Assembly: GCF_900543425.1 (NCBI RefSeq)
Contig: NZ_UQRQ01000012.1
Span: forward strand, 1 to 64,000
Length of the DNA: 64,000 nucleotides
Direction of reading: 5' to 3'
Source of the DNA: an uncultured Sanguibacteroides sp.
GTDB taxonomy: Bacteria > Bacteroidota > Bacteroidia > Bacteroidales > Marinifilaceae
The position numbers were made by a program, and so were the translations under genes. Each line of letters opens with the position of its first letter. Position 1 is the stretch's first letter. The notes beneath the pieces were generated by a model, which did no database searches, had not been told where the DNA came from, and saw only the letters and a program-made list of their open reading frames with translations. Shown in pieces: positions 54,790 through 62,808 of this stretch.

Positions 54790-55659
54790 ATGGGAAAGTA
54801 TGAACTAAACAAAAACCTTGCACAAATGTTAAAAGGTGGGGTAATCATGGATGTTACCAATGTAGAACAGGCAAAGATTGCTGAAGCTGCCGGTGCATGT
54901 GCCGTGATGGCATTGGAGAGGGTGCCTTCAGATATTCGTAGAGATGGCGGTGTTGCCAGAATGTCGGATCCACATATGATTAAAGCAATAAAGCAAGCCG
55001 TATCTATTCCTGTAATGGCAAAAGTAAGAATCGGACATTTCGTAGAAGCTCAGATATTAGAGGCGATCGGTATTGATTTCATCGACGAGAGTGAAGTGTT
55101 GACTCCTGCTGATGACTTATACCATGTGGATAAAACTGCTTTTAAAGTTCCGTTTGTATGCGGATGTCGTAATTTGGGTGAGGCTTTGAGGCGTATTGGT
55201 GAAGGTGCAGCTATGATGCGTACCAAAGGAGAGGCCGGTACGGGTAATGTAGTGGAGGCTGTGAAACATATGCGTCAATTGAACAATGATATAAAGATGG
55301 TACAAGGAGCTCCGGTGGAGGCTTTGATGTCTATCGCCAAAGAGTTGGGAGCACCGTATGATCTCGTGAAATATGTACACGAAAACGGAAAATTGCCTGT
55401 GGTGAATTTTGCTGCCGGTGGTATCGCTACTCCTGCTGATGCGGCTTTGATGATGCAACTGGGATGTGAAGGTGTATTTGTCGGTTCCGGTATTTTTAAA
55501 TCGGGAGATCCCGCTAAACGGGCAAAGGCAATCGTTTTGGCTACTACGTATTATAATGATCCGGTTAAATTGGCTGAATTATCAGAGAATTTGGGAGAAC
55601 CTATGTCAGGATTGGAGATTAATACGTTGGAAAATAAATATGCCGATCGTGGTTGGTAA
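54790..55659 (+). CDS. pdxS: Pyridoxal 5'-phosphate synthase subunit PdxS
   Basis: A 289-residue TIM-barrel lyase (Pdx1) that makes PLP from ribose 5-phosphate, glyceraldehyde 3-phosphate and ammonia. Diagnostic blocks are GGVIMDVTNVEQAKIAE, LERVPSDIRRDGGVARMSD, the Lys in VMAKVRIGH, and GGIATPADAALMMQLGCEG. It needs PdxT, encoded downstream, for ammonia. Two hairpin terminators separate the two genes. Confidence 0.96.
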   Translation: MGKYELNKNLAQMLKGGVIMDVTNVEQAKIAEAAGACAVMALERVPSDIRRDGGVARMSDPHMIKAIKQAVSIPVMAKVRIGHFVEAQILEAIGIDFIDESEVLTPADDLYHVDKTAFKVPFVCGCRNLGEALRRIGEGAAMMRTKGEAGTGNVVEAVKHMRQLNNDIKMVQGAPVEALMSIAKELGAPYDLVKYVHENGKLPVVNFAAGGIATPADAALMMQLGCEGVFVGSGIFKSGDPAKRAKAIVLATTYYNDPVKLAELSENLGEPMSGLEINTLENKYADRGW

Positions 55660-55682
55660 ATTGCAAGAATAAAATATAAAAG

Positions 55683-55725
55683 AATTTCAGGGAGGTGAGT
55701 TTTCAAATCCCTGAAATTAATTTTT
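55683..55725 (+). terminator. First terminator between pdxS and pdxT
   Basis: Stem AATTTCAGGGA / TCCCTGAAATT with a 14-base loop, followed by AATTTTT. Confidence 0.8.
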
Positions 55726-55731
55726 GCTTCT

Positions 55732-55757
55732 GGCTGTGTATAAAACAGCCTTTTTTT
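55732..55757 (+). terminator. Second terminator between pdxS and pdxT
   Basis: Stem GGCTGT / ACAGCC with a 7-base loop, followed by seven T residues, ending 18 bases before pdxT. Confidence 0.75.
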
Positions 55758-55774
55758 GAGGCTAAAAATCAAGG

Positions 55775-56350
55775 ATGATGAAAAAAATTGGAATTTTAGG
55801 GTTTCAAGGTGCTGTCATAGAACATGAACAGCATATCCGGAAAATCGGACAAGAACCGATAATTATAAAATACCCGGAACAATTGGAAGAGATTGATGCC
55901 ATTATATTGCCTGGTGGGGAGAGTACTACGATGGGGAAGATATTGAATCGTACCGGTTTGATGGAGCCTTTACGGGAAAAGATAAAAGCGGGCTTACCCA
56001 CGTGGGGAACTTGTGCGGGAATGATTTTGTTGGCCAAGGAGTTGGTAAACGATTCGGTTACTCATCTGGCTACCATGGATATTGCCGTACGGCGTAATGC
56101 TTACGGTAGTCAAATCGACAGTTTCTCCGCTAACACGGTAATTCCTAAAGTCGGAAAAGAAGAGATTCCCCTGGTATTCATTCGGGCTCCTTATATTACG
56201 AAGGTCGGAGAAGGGGTTGAAATTCTTTGTGAAATTGACGGGCATATGGTGGCCGCCCAAGAAAAGAATATGTTGGTGACCTCTTTTCATCCGGAACTGA
56301 CCGATAGTTCGGAGTTCCATAATTATTTGGTATCCATGATTCAGGAGTAA
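55775..56350 (+). CDS. pdxT: Pyridoxal 5'-phosphate synthase glutaminase subunit PdxT
   Basis: A 191-residue class I glutaminase that supplies ammonia to PdxS. IGILGFQGAVIEHEQ at the start, LPGGESTTMG, the nucleophile Cys in WGTCAGMILLA, and the His/Glu pair in SFHPELTD are all conserved. The second of two adjacent Met codons might be the true start. The pair with pdxS is the standard deoxyxylulose-independent route. Confidence 0.95.
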   Translation: MMKKIGILGFQGAVIEHEQHIRKIGQEPIIIKYPEQLEEIDAIILPGGESTTMGKILNRTGLMEPLREKIKAGLPTWGTCAGMILLAKELVNDSVTHLATMDIAVRRNAYGSQIDSFSANTVIPKVGKEEIPLVFIRAPYITKVGEGVEILCEIDGHMVAAQEKNMLVTSFHPELTDSSEFHNYLVSMIQE

Positions 56351-56395
56351 TAAAAAGGAGGTTATCTGATTTAATTTCCGCAACCCGGAGCCGGG

Positions 56396-56794
56396 ATGAT
56401 AGAAGAGCAGGGTGACTCTGTTCACAATGGTTTCTTTATTCGTCAAAACGATTTCTTTAGAAAGATTTTGCTCTGTGAAATCAAGTGGATAGAAGCCTCC
56501 CGAAGTTATTGCTATATCCAGGCCACAAAACAGAATAAGTTGATAATCACCTGCCCGATGGCAGAAGTAAAAAAGAAACTTCCATCTGATATCTTTATCC
56601 AGATATACCGTTCCTACATCATCAACAAGAGAGGCGTCAATAAGTTTGTGCCCCATGCGGTCGATGAAGAATCGTTTCCGGTGAGCCGTAAATTCAAGCC
56701 AATGGTTTTAGAGCAATTCCTTTTTCTGGAAAACCCAAAAGACAAACCGGAAAGTGATTTTCAAAGAGATTCCGAAGAAGAACGGACAGATTAA
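56396..56794 (+). CDS. Stand-alone LytTR-domain DNA-binding protein
   Basis: A 132-residue protein consisting mainly of one LytTR domain (about residues 20-110): LCEIKWIEASRSYCYIQ, KKKLPSDIFIQIYRSYIINK and RKFKPMVLEQFLF follow the family pattern. No receiver domain or membrane segment is present, so it is not a classic response regulator. It is the first gene of the fimbrial island, 45 bases after pdxT, and is a likely regulator of the fimbrial genes. Confidence 0.8.
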   Translation: MIEEQGDSVHNGFFIRQNDFFRKILLCEIKWIEASRSYCYIQATKQNKLIITCPMAEVKKKLPSDIFIQIYRSYIINKRGVNKFVPHAVDEESFPVSRKFKPMVLEQFLFLENPKDKPESDFQRDSEEERTD

Positions 56795-56841
56795 TTTGTA
56801 ATAAAGCACTATTTTTCTTCCATTTTGAGAGGAAATATATG

Positions 56842-56849
56842 TATTTTTG
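56842..56849 (+). promoter_or_regulatory. Promoter -7 element for the AraC-type gene
   Basis: TATTTTTG, an exact TAnnTTTG, 75 bases before the ATG. Confidence 0.45.
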
Positions 56850-56923
56850 TGGAAATTTTATTAAATGATATACGCGTAAACAAGCAAACAGGCAGTTGTA
56901 TAATTTGCATTTAAAAACAACTT

Positions 56924-58030
56924 ATGGAAATAGAGAAAGTACTTATCAATGGTTTGTTTCATTTTACGCCATGTATCTTTTTACTGAGTGGTATCCTGCT
57001 ATGGATGCGCCGCCAACCAGGAGACCGTTCAAGGCTCTTTCTGGCCTTACCTCTTCTTTTGGCTGGCATTATGTTCTCTATCCGTATTTTTAGGAGTGAG
57101 CCTTCATTGCCTGCTGTATTGTCTGTCAGCCTGCTTTGTAGAGGATGGACTTCTTTGTCGTTACTCTATCTTTACCCGATAGAAGTGATTAGCCCGGGGT
57201 GGCTCACGTTCAAAAAAGGTATTTTGCTGTTCGTTCCATGTTTATTACTCAATTTGGTGCTATTATGCCTGCCTTTCCAGTTTAGGGAATTAACCTCTTT
57301 TTACGCTATAATAGAAAACATAACCGAGTTCAACGTTTGGTTTCGGTTCGTCATCTTGCTGTGTATCATCCCTTATAGCTTGATGCTTTTTTATATCCCG
57401 TATAATTATAAGCGGAGTAGCGCGAATTACAAATGGATTGCTCTCTATACGATAGGAATTCAAGGAATAGGCTTCTTCTATGTGGCTTATCTGCTGACAA
57501 GTGCCGCGGCTATGGCTATCGGGCACATGGCTTATTGCAGTTTGTTTTGTCTGTTCGTCACTTATCAGGAGTTATTTTTACGGATAAATGTGCCCGTTAT
57601 CCCTCGGGAAGTACCGGTTGAACTCCCTGTGCCCCCTGTTACTCCTGATGAAAGTATAATCCCCGAGAAAAATAAGGAAAATCCTTTGTGGATACAACTC
57701 AATGAACTGATAGATAGAGAACAACTCTGGAGAAACCCGGATACGAATATAACCAAGTTGGCTGTTCTTTTGGCTACAAACCGTAATAAGCTCACCCAGA
57801 TCATTCAGGAGAAAGGCTACGATGGTTATAAAGAGTTTATCAACCGCCGCCGGATTAATGAATTTTTAAAAATTGCAGATAGTGATAAATACGTAAATGT
57901 ATTAGACACTTTCTTTAAAGTAGGCTTCCGTTCTAAAGCGACAGCACTCCGTAACTTCAAGGAATATACCGGAATGCTCCCGAGTGAATATTTACAGCTA
58001 AGGCTCAAAAAAAAGACAAAAACGCCTTAA
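56924..58030 (+). CDS. Membrane-bound AraC-family regulator
   Basis: A 368-residue protein with about seven helices in the first 215 residues (LFHFTPCIFLLSGILLWM onward) and a C-terminal AraC/XylS-type helix-turn-helix domain (about 265-360: NITKLAVLLATNRNKLTQIIQ, FKVGFRSKATALRNFKEYTGMLPSEYL). It would join a membrane input to DNA binding. The position before a fimbrial operon suggests it controls those genes. Three copies of a 14-base repeat begin 3 bases past the stop codon. Confidence 0.85.
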   Translation: MEIEKVLINGLFHFTPCIFLLSGILLWMRRQPGDRSRLFLALPLLLAGIMFSIRIFRSEPSLPAVLSVSLLCRGWTSLSLLYLYPIEVISPGWLTFKKGILLFVPCLLLNLVLLCLPFQFRELTSFYAIIENITEFNVWFRFVILLCIIPYSLMLFYIPYNYKRSSANYKWIALYTIGIQGIGFFYVAYLLTSAAAMAIGHMAYCSLFCLFVTYQELFLRINVPVIPREVPVELPVPPVTPDESIIPEKNKENPLWIQLNELIDREQLWRNPDTNITKLAVLLATNRNKLTQIIQEKGYDGYKEFINRRRINEFLKIADSDKYVNVLDTFFKVGFRSKATALRNFKEYTGMLPSEYLQLRLKKKTKTP

Positions 58031-58033
58031 AAA

Positions 58034-58097
58034 TGCGTTTTGATACCTTTCGTGCGTTTTGACACCTAAATAATTGCGTATTATGCGTTTTGATACC
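58034..58097 (+). repeat. Three direct repeats, TGCGTTTTGAYACC
   Basis: Copies begin at 58034, 58053 and 58084 (spacing 19 and 31 bases); the middle copy has C in place of T at position 11. Direct repeats between an AraC-type gene and its probable target operon fit regulator binding sites. Confidence 0.8.
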
Positions 58098-58392
58098 CAA
58101 ATTAGTGCAGAAACGTATCTTGTGCTATTTTTTCATTTCCTAACTTTATAGTGCAGGTCAACGGAAACGCTACGGTGCTTCCGTTTGCTGTTGTTAATGT
58201 TTGTATTTTCCGTTTTCTTCTTTTTTGAGAATCGGAAACAGCTATTCTTGTATTAGGATAGAGGGAAAAAATAGGTGACAAGAACTGTATTTGGGAATAT
58301 ACAGAACGTCGGGAGGCCGGAATAGGTCATTGGGAAAATGATTCCCGGCATCGGGCAATATTTTTTCGATTAGTGAAAGTTGGGGCTTAGAG

Positions 58393-58437
58393 TTATGCCA
58401 AAAAATTCCTGTTGGAGAGAAAAGTTTTTTGGCATAA
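58393..58437. repeat. 13-base perfect inverted repeat in the fimbrial leader
   Basis: TTATGCCAAAAAA and TTTTTTGGCATAA with a 19-base spacer. It could be a hairpin in the leader RNA, an operator, or a recombination site; no recombinase gene is in the window. Confidence 0.8.
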
Positions 58438-58740
58438 TGACATGAAATGAAAGATTATGGACTGTAAATATTAAAAAGATGAAAAGTGTTACTGGTTATG
58501 CGAAAAAATTCCCGTTTTTATTGGGCAAAATGGATAATTTTGCTAATATACACAGGGCACCGCCTGATTTCCGCGCGTAATTTACTAATTTATAGACGTT
58601 TCATAAAATCAGTTTCATCTTTTTTTGTGCGATTCGTCATGTACATACCTCTCGTATTCAAAAGTAATCGATTGGTTTTCTGCACTCTCTCGGAGTTGCT
58701 TTTATCCCCGGATTATTTTCAAAACATAAAACTATCAAAT

Positions 58741-59925
58741 ATGAATGGAACAATTGGAATAGGAAAGTATAAGAATGGTCGTTTGTGCGTCCTTTTGCTG
58801 TTGGTTTACTCGTTTCTACCTAATGTACAGGCACAAAACAGCAGGACAGGCAAACCGATGCAAACCGGCGATAGTGTTCTGACGGTTTACTCCGATATCA
58901 TTTATTTCTCACTGAATAATGGGGATTGGATCGAACGGTCGGAATACAAGAAAACCGGACGTCTGTTGCGATGGGCACTGTCCGACACCATCACCCCGAT
59001 TACCATCGTCGGATGGACGGACTCGACGGGAACGGAAACATTCAACGGGCAACTGTCGTTGCGCCGTGCCCGTACCGTCCGCAACTATTTAGTGAGTAAA
59101 GGCGTTGCCGCCGGACGTATCAGCATAGAAGGACGTGGCGTTGATACACAGGCAGCCAGCAACGACGAGGCACGGCGTGCCGAGATAGCCGGAGTGATTT
59201 ACCTCTCAGCGAAATCCCTTCCGGCAGAGAAAGGACAGAAAACCGAAGAAATCACTCCGGTCGTTGTGGAAAAAGAGACGGAACCGGTTAGAGAAGAGCA
59301 GGAAATAAAGGAGGAGATACAGCAGGTGGAGCAACAAGTCACCCCGGTACAGCAAGAGGTGAAGTCCGAACCGGAACGGACGGACAAACCGATGCAAACG
59401 GACGAATTAGTATCCGTTTCGCAAACGTCATCCCGCTACGTGGCCGTCAAGACCAACCTTGCAGCATGGGCGGGTACGATAATGAACCTTGCCGCCGATG
59501 TGCAGGTGAGCGAACATTTCTCTGTAGAACTGCCCGTACTCTGGTGCCCGTGGTACGTCAGCGACAAACATGCCGTGAAGACCTTTACCATCCAGCCGGA
59601 AGGCCGCTATTGGCTGGCACGTCCCGGCGAAGGGCATTTCTTCGGCGTACATGCGCACATAGGTTGGTTCAACGTGAAGTGGAACCGCGACCGCTATCAG
59701 GATACCTCCCGTCCGCTTCTGGGTGCAGGTATCAGTTACGGTTACTTGCTGCCGCTCGGCGAACACTGGGCAGGCGAGTTTACCCTCGGTGCGGGCTATG
59801 CCAACATGAAGTACGACACCTATTATAATATAGGCAACGGCGCACGGATAGATACCCGTACAAAGAACTATTGGGGCATCACCCGTGTAGGTATTTCCGT
59901 TGTATATCGGTTCAATCTTAAATAA
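58741..59925 (+). CDS. OmpA-like and DUF3575 outer-membrane protein of fimbrial locus
   Basis: A 394-residue exported protein. After the signal peptide (about residues 1-32, ending VQA) comes an OmpA-like peptidoglycan-binding domain (about 50-165: ITIVGWTDSTGTETFNGQL, LRRARTVRNYLVSKG, GRGVDTQ). A Glu/Val-rich linker follows (about 175-230) and then a DUF3575 barrel-like domain (about 240-394: RYVAVKTNLAAWAGTIMN, ending VYRFNLK). This domain pairing commonly starts Bacteroidales fimbrial operons. The start was placed at the ATG with a signal peptide. The next gene begins 8 bases later. Confidence 0.85.
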   Translation: MNGTIGIGKYKNGRLCVLLLLVYSFLPNVQAQNSRTGKPMQTGDSVLTVYSDIIYFSLNNGDWIERSEYKKTGRLLRWALSDTITPITIVGWTDSTGTETFNGQLSLRRARTVRNYLVSKGVAAGRISIEGRGVDTQAASNDEARRAEIAGVIYLSAKSLPAEKGQKTEEITPVVVEKETEPVREEQEIKEEIQQVEQQVTPVQQEVKSEPERTDKPMQTDELVSVSQTSSRYVAVKTNLAAWAGTIMNLAADVQVSEHFSVELPVLWCPWYVSDKHAVKTFTIQPEGRYWLARPGEGHFFGVHAHIGWFNVKWNRDRYQDTSRPLLGAGISYGYLLPLGEHWAGEFTLGAGYANMKYDTYYNIGNGARIDTRTKNYWGITRVGISVVYRFNLK

Positions 59926-59933
59926 TAAACGAT

Positions 59934-60959
59934 ATGAAGAAACGATACTATTTGCTATTCTTATTTATCATCCTGCTTACGGGTTGCGTACACGACTACC
60001 CGACGATGACAGACGATGGCGAGGAAGGCGTTGACCCTACACTCGTACAAGTAAATACCGAAGTGACACTTGATTTGGAGCTTGTGCCCTTGGAAATTAT
60101 AACCGATAAAGCACGTTCGGGAACCACGAAAGCCGCTACTGATACCTACCGCCGCCGCTTCATCATCGACGCCTACCACGACGGCAAAGTTGCCCAGCGG
60201 CAGGTAACGGTGCTCGAAGAAGCGGAAGAAAGCGGAAGTGACAAAATCACCCTGCCCATTAACCTGAAACTGCACGCATTGGAATACACGCTGGCAGTCT
60301 GGACGGACTACGTGGCGGCAGGTACGGAAGCCGACCTTTATTACAACACGGAGGACTTGCAGCAAGTGTCCTGCACCACGCCCTATATAGGAAACACCCC
60401 TTACCGCGATTGCCTTTACGGAACGGCACCGCTCGATTTGCGCCCGTATCGCGACGAATGGAACGCCAAAGTACAGGTTCAGGTGGATATGGTACGCCCG
60501 CTGGCACAATACGAGATTATCGCCACGGACGTAAAGGAGTTCCTCGCCAAGTCCCAAAGACAACGGGAGGCAGGCACGGCTCACAGTGTCACCTTCTCCT
60601 ACGGCTTCTATTTCCCGCTGGGTTTCAACGTGCTGACCGGGAAGCCGCAAAAATCACAGATGAACGTCGCGTTTACCGCCCCACTCACCGTCCCCGATGA
60701 CGGACGGGAAGAATATACGATAGGCACAGACTTCATCTTTGTGAACGGTGAGGAATCCTACGTGCCGCTCGAAATAAGGATAGCGGACAGCGATGGTTAC
60801 GTGGTGAGCCTGACCACCGGACTGAACGTGCCTTACCAACGGGGACACCTCACCACCTTGCGGGGGCGTTTCCTCACCTCGAAGGTCAGTCCGGGCGTAG
60901 GCATCAATCCCGATTTCGACGACGATGATATAAATATCGACCTCGACGATTTACATTAA
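59934..60959 (+). CDS. Mfa2/FimB-like fimbrial anchor lipoprotein
   Basis: A 341-residue lipoprotein (lipobox LLTGC, Cys18) with two all-beta domains. TLAVWTDYVAAGTEADLYYN and CLYGTAPLDL in the first, and NVPYQRGHLTTLRGRFLT in the second, match fimbrillin-associated Mfa2/FimB/DUF6562-type proteins. The acidic end DFDDDDINIDLDD is also typical. It is expected to anchor or start the fimbrial fibre. Codons are strongly C/G-ending compared with the pdx genes. Confidence 0.8.
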   Translation: MKKRYYLLFLFIILLTGCVHDYPTMTDDGEEGVDPTLVQVNTEVTLDLELVPLEIITDKARSGTTKAATDTYRRRFIIDAYHDGKVAQRQVTVLEEAEESGSDKITLPINLKLHALEYTLAVWTDYVAAGTEADLYYNTEDLQQVSCTTPYIGNTPYRDCLYGTAPLDLRPYRDEWNAKVQVQVDMVRPLAQYEIIATDVKEFLAKSQRQREAGTAHSVTFSYGFYFPLGFNVLTGKPQKSQMNVAFTAPLTVPDDGREEYTIGTDFIFVNGEESYVPLEIRIADSDGYVVSLTTGLNVPYQRGHLTTLRGRFLTSKVSPGVGINPDFDDDDINIDLDDLH

Positions 60960-61006
60960 CAAAGGAGTGAATAAACTTGATTTATAAATATTAAAAACAA
61001 AAGACA

Positions 61007-62605
61007 ATGAAAAAGCACAATCTTTATTTTTTGCTGACGGTTCTCCTTGCAGGACTGTTCGCATCGTGCAGCCAGGAAGATATGGACGGGCCGCAGACCA
61101 ATGAACCTACCAGCGTAACCCTCAGCGCAAATATGGACGGGGGCATACACACCCGCGCCGACGGCAAGGTCACCATACCCTACTTTGCTTTCAAGCTGCG
61201 CTACATCCTCGAAGTATGGACGACAGGCGCTAATCCGGAACTGATATACCGCGAGGAAAAGACCAATAGTACCGGCGAAGGAGAGGACTTCACCTTTACC
61301 CTCGTCGACAACGGAGACTACAAAGCCTTGTTGTGGGCAGACTTTGTAAAAGGAACTGGTGAAACGACGGTAACCTACTCCGGCGGCAGCTACACCCACT
61401 ACGAAGACCAATACTACACGACCATCCCCGACCTGAAGACAGTAACCATTTCAAGATTAGCCCTGGATGGCGAAGGAACCAGTTTCGGTACTATAACACC
61501 ACGTACCTCCCTCGACGCTTTCTACGCCTGCCACACGATAAGCAAAAAGGATGGGGCATACGCCGAACCAGTAGTGCTTACCCGTCCCTTCGGGCAAATC
61601 AACATCAGCGAGAAGGATGCGGATGCGCTTGCTAATGTGTATAGAGTGAAATTTGCCTACAACGTCCCCGCAGGCTTCAACGTAGAGAGCGGCGAGCCTA
61701 CCCAAACCACTGTGCAGACCAAGACGATTCAGGAATTGGATGTGCTGGGTACCGGAGACTTCACTGCCAACCTCTATTACGACTACGTCTTCACCCCCGC
61801 CACCGGGCAGACCACACTGGGCGAAATGACCGTGACCTTCGCGCAAGAGCCTTGGAGCAATATCGTGATAGCCGACTACGTTATCCCCGCCAACATGCCC
61901 GTCGTGCGCAACAAACGCACCAACATCAGCGGACACATCGTTTCGGTTTCCGATAAGCCGAGCCCGGCTGCCAAGCTCTCCGTCACCGTCAGCGATGGCT
62001 GGAGCGATGGTACGATAGAAAAAGATGTTGATCTGGGCGATTACTACTACGACGATGAAACTTACTCAACCACTTTCGACAATACCAAGACTTGCATCGG
62101 CATCGTGTACGAAGTGAACGCCGACGGCAAGAGCGGTAAGATTGTGGGGCTGACGCAGAACGGGATGCAGGATTCAAAGAAATGGAGCACAGAGAATGGC
62201 GAAACGGGAGCAACCAATACAACCGACGGTCGGGCAAATATGGCAACCATCGCTGCCTTGATTGCAAATTCGAATGGCAGCAAGAGCTGGGATAATTACC
62301 CTGCCTTCAAGTGGGTGACAGAGCAGAACAATAATACCGGCAACTGGGATGCCACAAATGACAAGTGGTATCTCCCTGCCAAAGATGAGTTTAGCGCACT
62401 TTACACAGCTTATGATACTTACGGTAAAGATGACTTCAATACTAAGCTAACCACAGCAGGTGGAACAGAGTTCAAAGACTACTACTATCTGAGTTCGACG
62501 GAGTCCAGTAGCACCAACAGCTGGTACACGAGCTTCAGCGGCAGCGGCACGGGCACCCTCGGGAAAACCACCAACTTCATGGTGCGTTGCATCCGGGTAT
62601 TTTAA
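61007..62605 (+). CDS. Fimbrillin-like lipoprotein with C-terminal lectin-like (DUF1566/FISUMP-type) domain
   Basis: A 532-residue lipoprotein (lipobox FASC, Cys21). Residues about 30-325 repeat the fimbrillin layout of the upstream gene (LEVWTTGANPELIYRE, KALLWADFV, FYACHTI, NMPVVRNKRTNISGHI). Residues about 330-532 form a different domain: CIGIVYEV, NWDATNDKWYLPAKDEFSAL, YYLSSTE and the end FMVRCIRVF, which resemble Lcl/DUF1566 or FISUMP C-type-lectin folds used by tip adhesins. Codon use changes between the halves, suggesting fusion. The last 30 codons before the conserved end are mostly NNC, see the following feature. Confidence 0.8.
   Translation: MKKHNLYFLLTVLLAGLFASCSQEDMDGPQTNEPTSVTLSANMDGGIHTRADGKVTIPYFAFKLRYILEVWTTGANPELIYREEKTNSTGEGEDFTFTLVDNGDYKALLWADFVKGTGETTVTYSGGSYTHYEDQYYTTIPDLKTVTISRLALDGEGTSFGTITPRTSLDAFYACHTISKKDGAYAEPVVLTRPFGQINISEKDADALANVYRVKFAYNVPAGFNVESGEPTQTTVQTKTIQELDVLGTGDFTANLYYDYVFTPATGQTTLGEMTVTFAQEPWSNIVIADYVIPANMPVVRNKRTNISGHIVSVSDKPSPAAKLSVTVSDGWSDGTIEKDVDLGDYYYDDETYSTTFDNTKTCIGIVYEVNADGKSGKIVGLTQNGMQDSKKWSTENGETGATNTTDGRANMATIAALIANSNGSKSWDNYPAFKWVTEQNNNTGNWDATNDKWYLPAKDEFSALYTAYDTYGKDDFNTKLTTAGGTEFKDYYYLSSTESSSTNSWYTSFSGSGTGTLGKTTNFMVRCIRVF
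62510..62578 (+). other. Possible variable region (diversity-generating retroelement target)
   Basis: Of the 23 codons here, 18 end in C (AGC, ACC, AAC, GGC, TAC, TTC, CTC), against about 10 of the 40 codons immediately before. This is what adenine-directed mutagenesis of AAC codons produces, and it is placed just where known retroelement target proteins vary, next to the C terminus of a lectin-like domain. No template repeat or reverse transcriptase is in the window. Confidence 0.4.
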
Positions 62606-62808
62606 TGCCACAAGGCTGATTTGCCCTTTAGCGACCCGCCTTGACGGGCAATATAACACTTTGCGGCGCAGCAATCAAAAACTGCCCGTATAAGTGAAAG
62701 AAATGAATAATGGCGAAGTTTGATTGAAGAGGTGTAAAACGGCAGGTACGGACGGACTCAACCGGGAAAGTCCGTGCCTCTCCGTCCGCCTCCTTTCAAA
62801 CCCACTGT
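62606..62808. other. Non-coding region after the fimbrillin gene, with hairpins
   Basis: No gene. TTGCCC ... GGGCAA (62619-62654 area) encloses a small GC-rich palindrome CCCG-CCTTGA-CGGG close to the stop codon. A second hairpin with arms AGGTACGGAC and GTCCGTGCCT lies at 62744-62779 and may end the fimbrial transcript, though only a weak T run follows. Confidence 0.45.

Larger units (their letters stand above)
58031..58740 (+). promoter_or_regulatory. Long leader/control region of the fimbrial operon
   Basis: These 710 bases hold several elements and no convincing gene. Three direct repeats TGCGTTTTGAYACC lie at 58034-58047, 58053-58066 and 58084-58097. A possible promoter follows: TTG at 58120-58122, 18 bases, TAACTTTA at 58141-58148. 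A 13-base perfect inverted repeat, TTATGCCAAAAAA / TTTTTTGGCATAA, occupies 58393-58405 and 58425-58437. A near copy (19 of 21 bases) of 58393-58413 recurs at 58496-58516. TAATTTTG at 58535-58542 is another -7-like element. The frame of the next gene is open from 58486 but lacks coding character before 58741. Confidence 0.6.

Noticed and set aside
58486..58740. N-terminal 85-codon extension of the OmpA/DUF3575 gene
   Set aside because: It would bury the signal peptide that begins at the ATG at 58741, and its composition and inverted/direct repeats are those of a control region.
59961..60650. 229-codon antisense frame under the Mfa2-like gene
   Set aside because: An artefact of the C/G-ending codons of the fimbrial gene, which has a lipoprotein signal and family features.
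61457..61936. 159-codon antisense frame under the fimbrillin gene
   Set aside because: Same reason: no start signal or recognisable domain, opposite to a well-supported gene.
62606..62660. Retroelement-type cruciform downstream of the variable region
   Set aside because: The small CCCG/CGGG palindrome has only four pairs and a 6-base loop, weaker than known target-recognition hairpins, so it is not used as evidence.
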